From assembly GCF_040436315.1 (NCBI RefSeq), contig NZ_AP031572.1:992001-1056000 (forward strand): a stretch of 64,000 nt of DNA. Direction: 5' to 3'. Below the pieces are notes generated by a model. That model had not been told where the DNA came from. It made no database searches and worked only from the letters and a program-made list of their open reading frames with translations. Both the position numbers and the translations under genes were made by a program. This document shows positions 63,401 through 64,000 of the stretch, in pieces; positions within the stretch are counted from its first letter, which is position 1, and each line of letters begins with the position of its first letter. The DNA is from Synechocystis sp. LKSZ1. GTDB taxonomy: Bacteria > Cyanobacteriota > Cyanobacteriia > Cyanobacteriales > Microcystaceae.

Positions 63401-64000
63401 ATTCTGTGGTTCCCGAAGCGTTAACCGTTAAATCCCCAGGGCCACTCACCGTATTTTGGAAAGTCACATTCTGGCCACTAAGAGTACGATTGCCTTCTAA
63501 CGTAACCGCATCGCCATAGGTCTGGTTATTAGTGGTTGTGACATTGGCTTTTAGATTAGTTTGACCAGGAGCATCCGTTGTCAGACTTTGGACAGCAACC
63601 GCGCCACCCAATTCTGTGGTTCCCGAAGCATTAACCGTTAAATCCCCGGGGCCACTCACCGTACTTTGGAAAGTGACGTTATTCCCCGTCAGAGTACGAT
63701 TGCCTTCTAACGTAACCGCATCGCCGTAGGTCTGGTTGTTAGTGGTGGTTACATTGGCTTTTAGATTGGTTTGACCGGGAGCATCTGTTGTCAGACTTTG
63801 GACAGCAACCGCGCCACCCAATTCTGTGGTTCCCGAAGCGTTAACCGTTAAATCCCCAGGGCCACTCACCGTATTTTGGAAAGTAACGTTATTACCCGTC
63901 AGAGTACGATTGCCTTCTAACGTAACCGCATCGCCGTAGGTCTGGTTGTTAGTGGTTGTGACATTCGCTTTTAGATTGGTTTGACCGGGAGCATCTGTTG
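60471..64000 (-). CDS. TpsA-like exoprotein with tandem repeats and C-terminal CHAT protease (5' end outside window)
   Basis: At least 1176 residues. The true start lies beyond base 64000, as the GTG at 63869 is only an internal valine. The first part here is made of near-identical 70-residue repeats (GPGDLTVNASGTTEL to NVTFQNTV) and looser filamentous-haemagglutinin-like beta-helix repeats. A Pro-rich linker follows, with a CC-containing segment, then a CHAT domain of about 330 residues. Its catalytic pair is visible as HLATHGEF (His) and LSACKTAFG (Cys). CHAT domains are caspase-like proteases. With the TpsB gene 35 bases downstream this is a two-partner secretion cargo. Confidence 0.9.
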   Translation of the reverse strand, partial: TDAPGQTNLKANVTTTNNQTYGDAVTLEGNRTLTGNNVTFQNTVSGPGDLTVNASGTTELGGAVAVQSLTTDAPGQTNLKANVTTTNNQTYGDAVTLEGNRTLTGNNVTFQSTVSGPGDLTVNASGTTELGGAVAVQSLTTDAPGQTNLKANVTTTNNQTYGDAVTLEGNRTLSGQNVTFQNTVSGPGDLTVNASGTTEFGGAVAVQNLTTDAPGQTNLKANVTTTNNQTYGDAVTLEGNRTLSGQNVTFQNTVSGPGDLTVNASGTTEFGGAVAVQNLTTDAPGQTNLKANVTTTNNQTYGDAVTLAGNRTLAGNNVTFQNTVSGPGNLTVNASGTTEFDRVVTIDNLATDAAGKTVLKGDVITSGNQIFNDAVVFNGERRLQGNNLIFNSSVSSNQGLAVTATTQTQFNAGLTAASLDIQGPTQVAGTLTTTAGQIFNGNVTLGGPTILRSGTNLQILGDISGRFDLTAIAQNNILMQGVTLSGIEPRGLDLTANTGAITTQALSTAGGPITLNAPGSITTGAINTSGQTGGDLLIRSGSSTSITTGTIDTSGRNANGGNVVLEAPGNITVVSIDAQGANQGGSIDITTEGFFRATGRFIAQDDNEASLSTIGPEGGGGITIRHGGNGTVPFTVGDAQLNGTDSRIVSSSNNLSPTNQYFPSKIEGNIAILTNAPIPPDNRPPVIPNPPTDNPNNNPRPEPPTVEGPVKDNEIILTANECAINANCQVVQPPPPPTCCDFALSSLDLYHALDNKLTKDFTDYDPSLRAYSEVDPQALLKTIGAETGVNSALVYVYFYANTPDNEALWHLGEGPGQFIPPNLNPRADDRLALIVVTSQGILPPIKVPNVTRSELTRVISQFQQDLVALAPLATYRSQASALYQWLIEPIKDTIRSQGVAHLSFILDRGLRALPLAALYDNANQQYLVEQYSLNLMPSLSLTNVTRENIRNATVLAMGAQSFAKQSPLPSASVEIQEIAKNLWPGQIYLDQSFTVQNLKDALASQRYRLVHLATHGEFQSSQRNSFVVFSDRNLSLDEFAQLGLDQPIDLLTLSACKTAFGDFNAELGFAGLAVKTGVRTAIGSLWYVSDSGTLALMTSFYDRLRQAPIKAEALRQAQLGLLRGTVQVADGQLKLESGQTVSLQTLPASVRQEFAQKDLRHPYYWSAFTLIGNPW
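62950..64000 (-). repeat. Tandem 210-bp coding repeats
   Basis: The phrase TTAACCGTTAAA occurs (with one variant) at 63001, 63211, 63421, 63631 and 63841, so the period is exactly 210 bases (70 codons). Some neighbouring copies differ at very few positions. The array continues beyond the window. Divergent copies precede it below 63000. Such identity suggests recent expansion or gene conversion. Confidence 0.93.

Overview
The window is chromosomal DNA of a cyanobacterium. The evidence is the gene content: a CyanoP lipoprotein of photosystem II, solanesyl diphosphate synthase for plastoquinone, a fused panC/cmk gene, a SigF-type sigma factor, an SmtA-type metallothionein, a Ycf55/DUF3685 receiver protein, and many small families known mainly from cyanobacteria (DUF1230/CGLD27, DUF2839, DUF3086, DUF3119, DUF3288, DUF3318). 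Composition is moderate GC with a striking abundance of CAGGGCC/GGCCCTG words. I noticed no copy of the HIP1 octamer GCGATCGC. I cannot name the genus.

Layout. 1-4.3 kb: argG (5' part), a Gfo/Idh oxidoreductase, an RmlA-like nucleotidyltransferase, CheW and an alpha/beta hydrolase. 4.4-6.4 kb: an acquired island with a candidate structured RNA, then two promoterless gene cassettes (a SnoaL-like protein, then a broken PIN toxin with an intact ribbon-helix-helix antitoxin), each closed by a recognisable attC site. No integron integrase is in the window. 6.4-13 kb: DUF393 protein, panC/cmk, yqeK-rsfS, CGLD27, asparaginase and an OmpR-type regulator with an NtcA-like site upstream. 13.5-21.3 kb: nifJ, a DHOD-like protein, pfkA, purA and rplY. 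21.5-31 kb: GNAT, ruvX, a DUF3685 protein, cyanoP, a LOG protein, an amino-acid ABC transporter without its ATPase, and a histidine-kinase-like protein whose H-box lacks the histidine. 31-37 kb: a GGM-tailed groEL with a CIRCE-like repeat, solanesyl diphosphate synthase and an EF-hand transaldolase. 37-47 kb: plsY, DUF3086/DUF3119, sigF, an amino-acid binding protein, tRNA-Ser(GCU), a Gdt1/Mnx-type Mn transporter, holB, a universal stress protein and rpmB. 47-56 kb: a metalloprotease-like protein, a PstS-like protein, CPBP protease, GT39 transferase, a HAD-NurA pair, GtrA, queE and metallothionein with an SmtB-type operator. 56-58.6 kb: lptA-lptB-lptF. 58.6-64 kb: a two-partner secretion pair, a TpsB transporter and a very large repeat-rich exoprotein that ends in a caspase-like CHAT domain and runs off the window.

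The most unusual items are the integrase-less cassette array with its neighbouring structured RNA, the secreted CHAT exoprotein with exact 210-bp repeats, the H-less kinase, the CIRCE with a widened spacer, an internally deleted REP-associated transposase, and a habit of convergent genes that share their stop codons in a CTAG or TTAG tetranucleotide.
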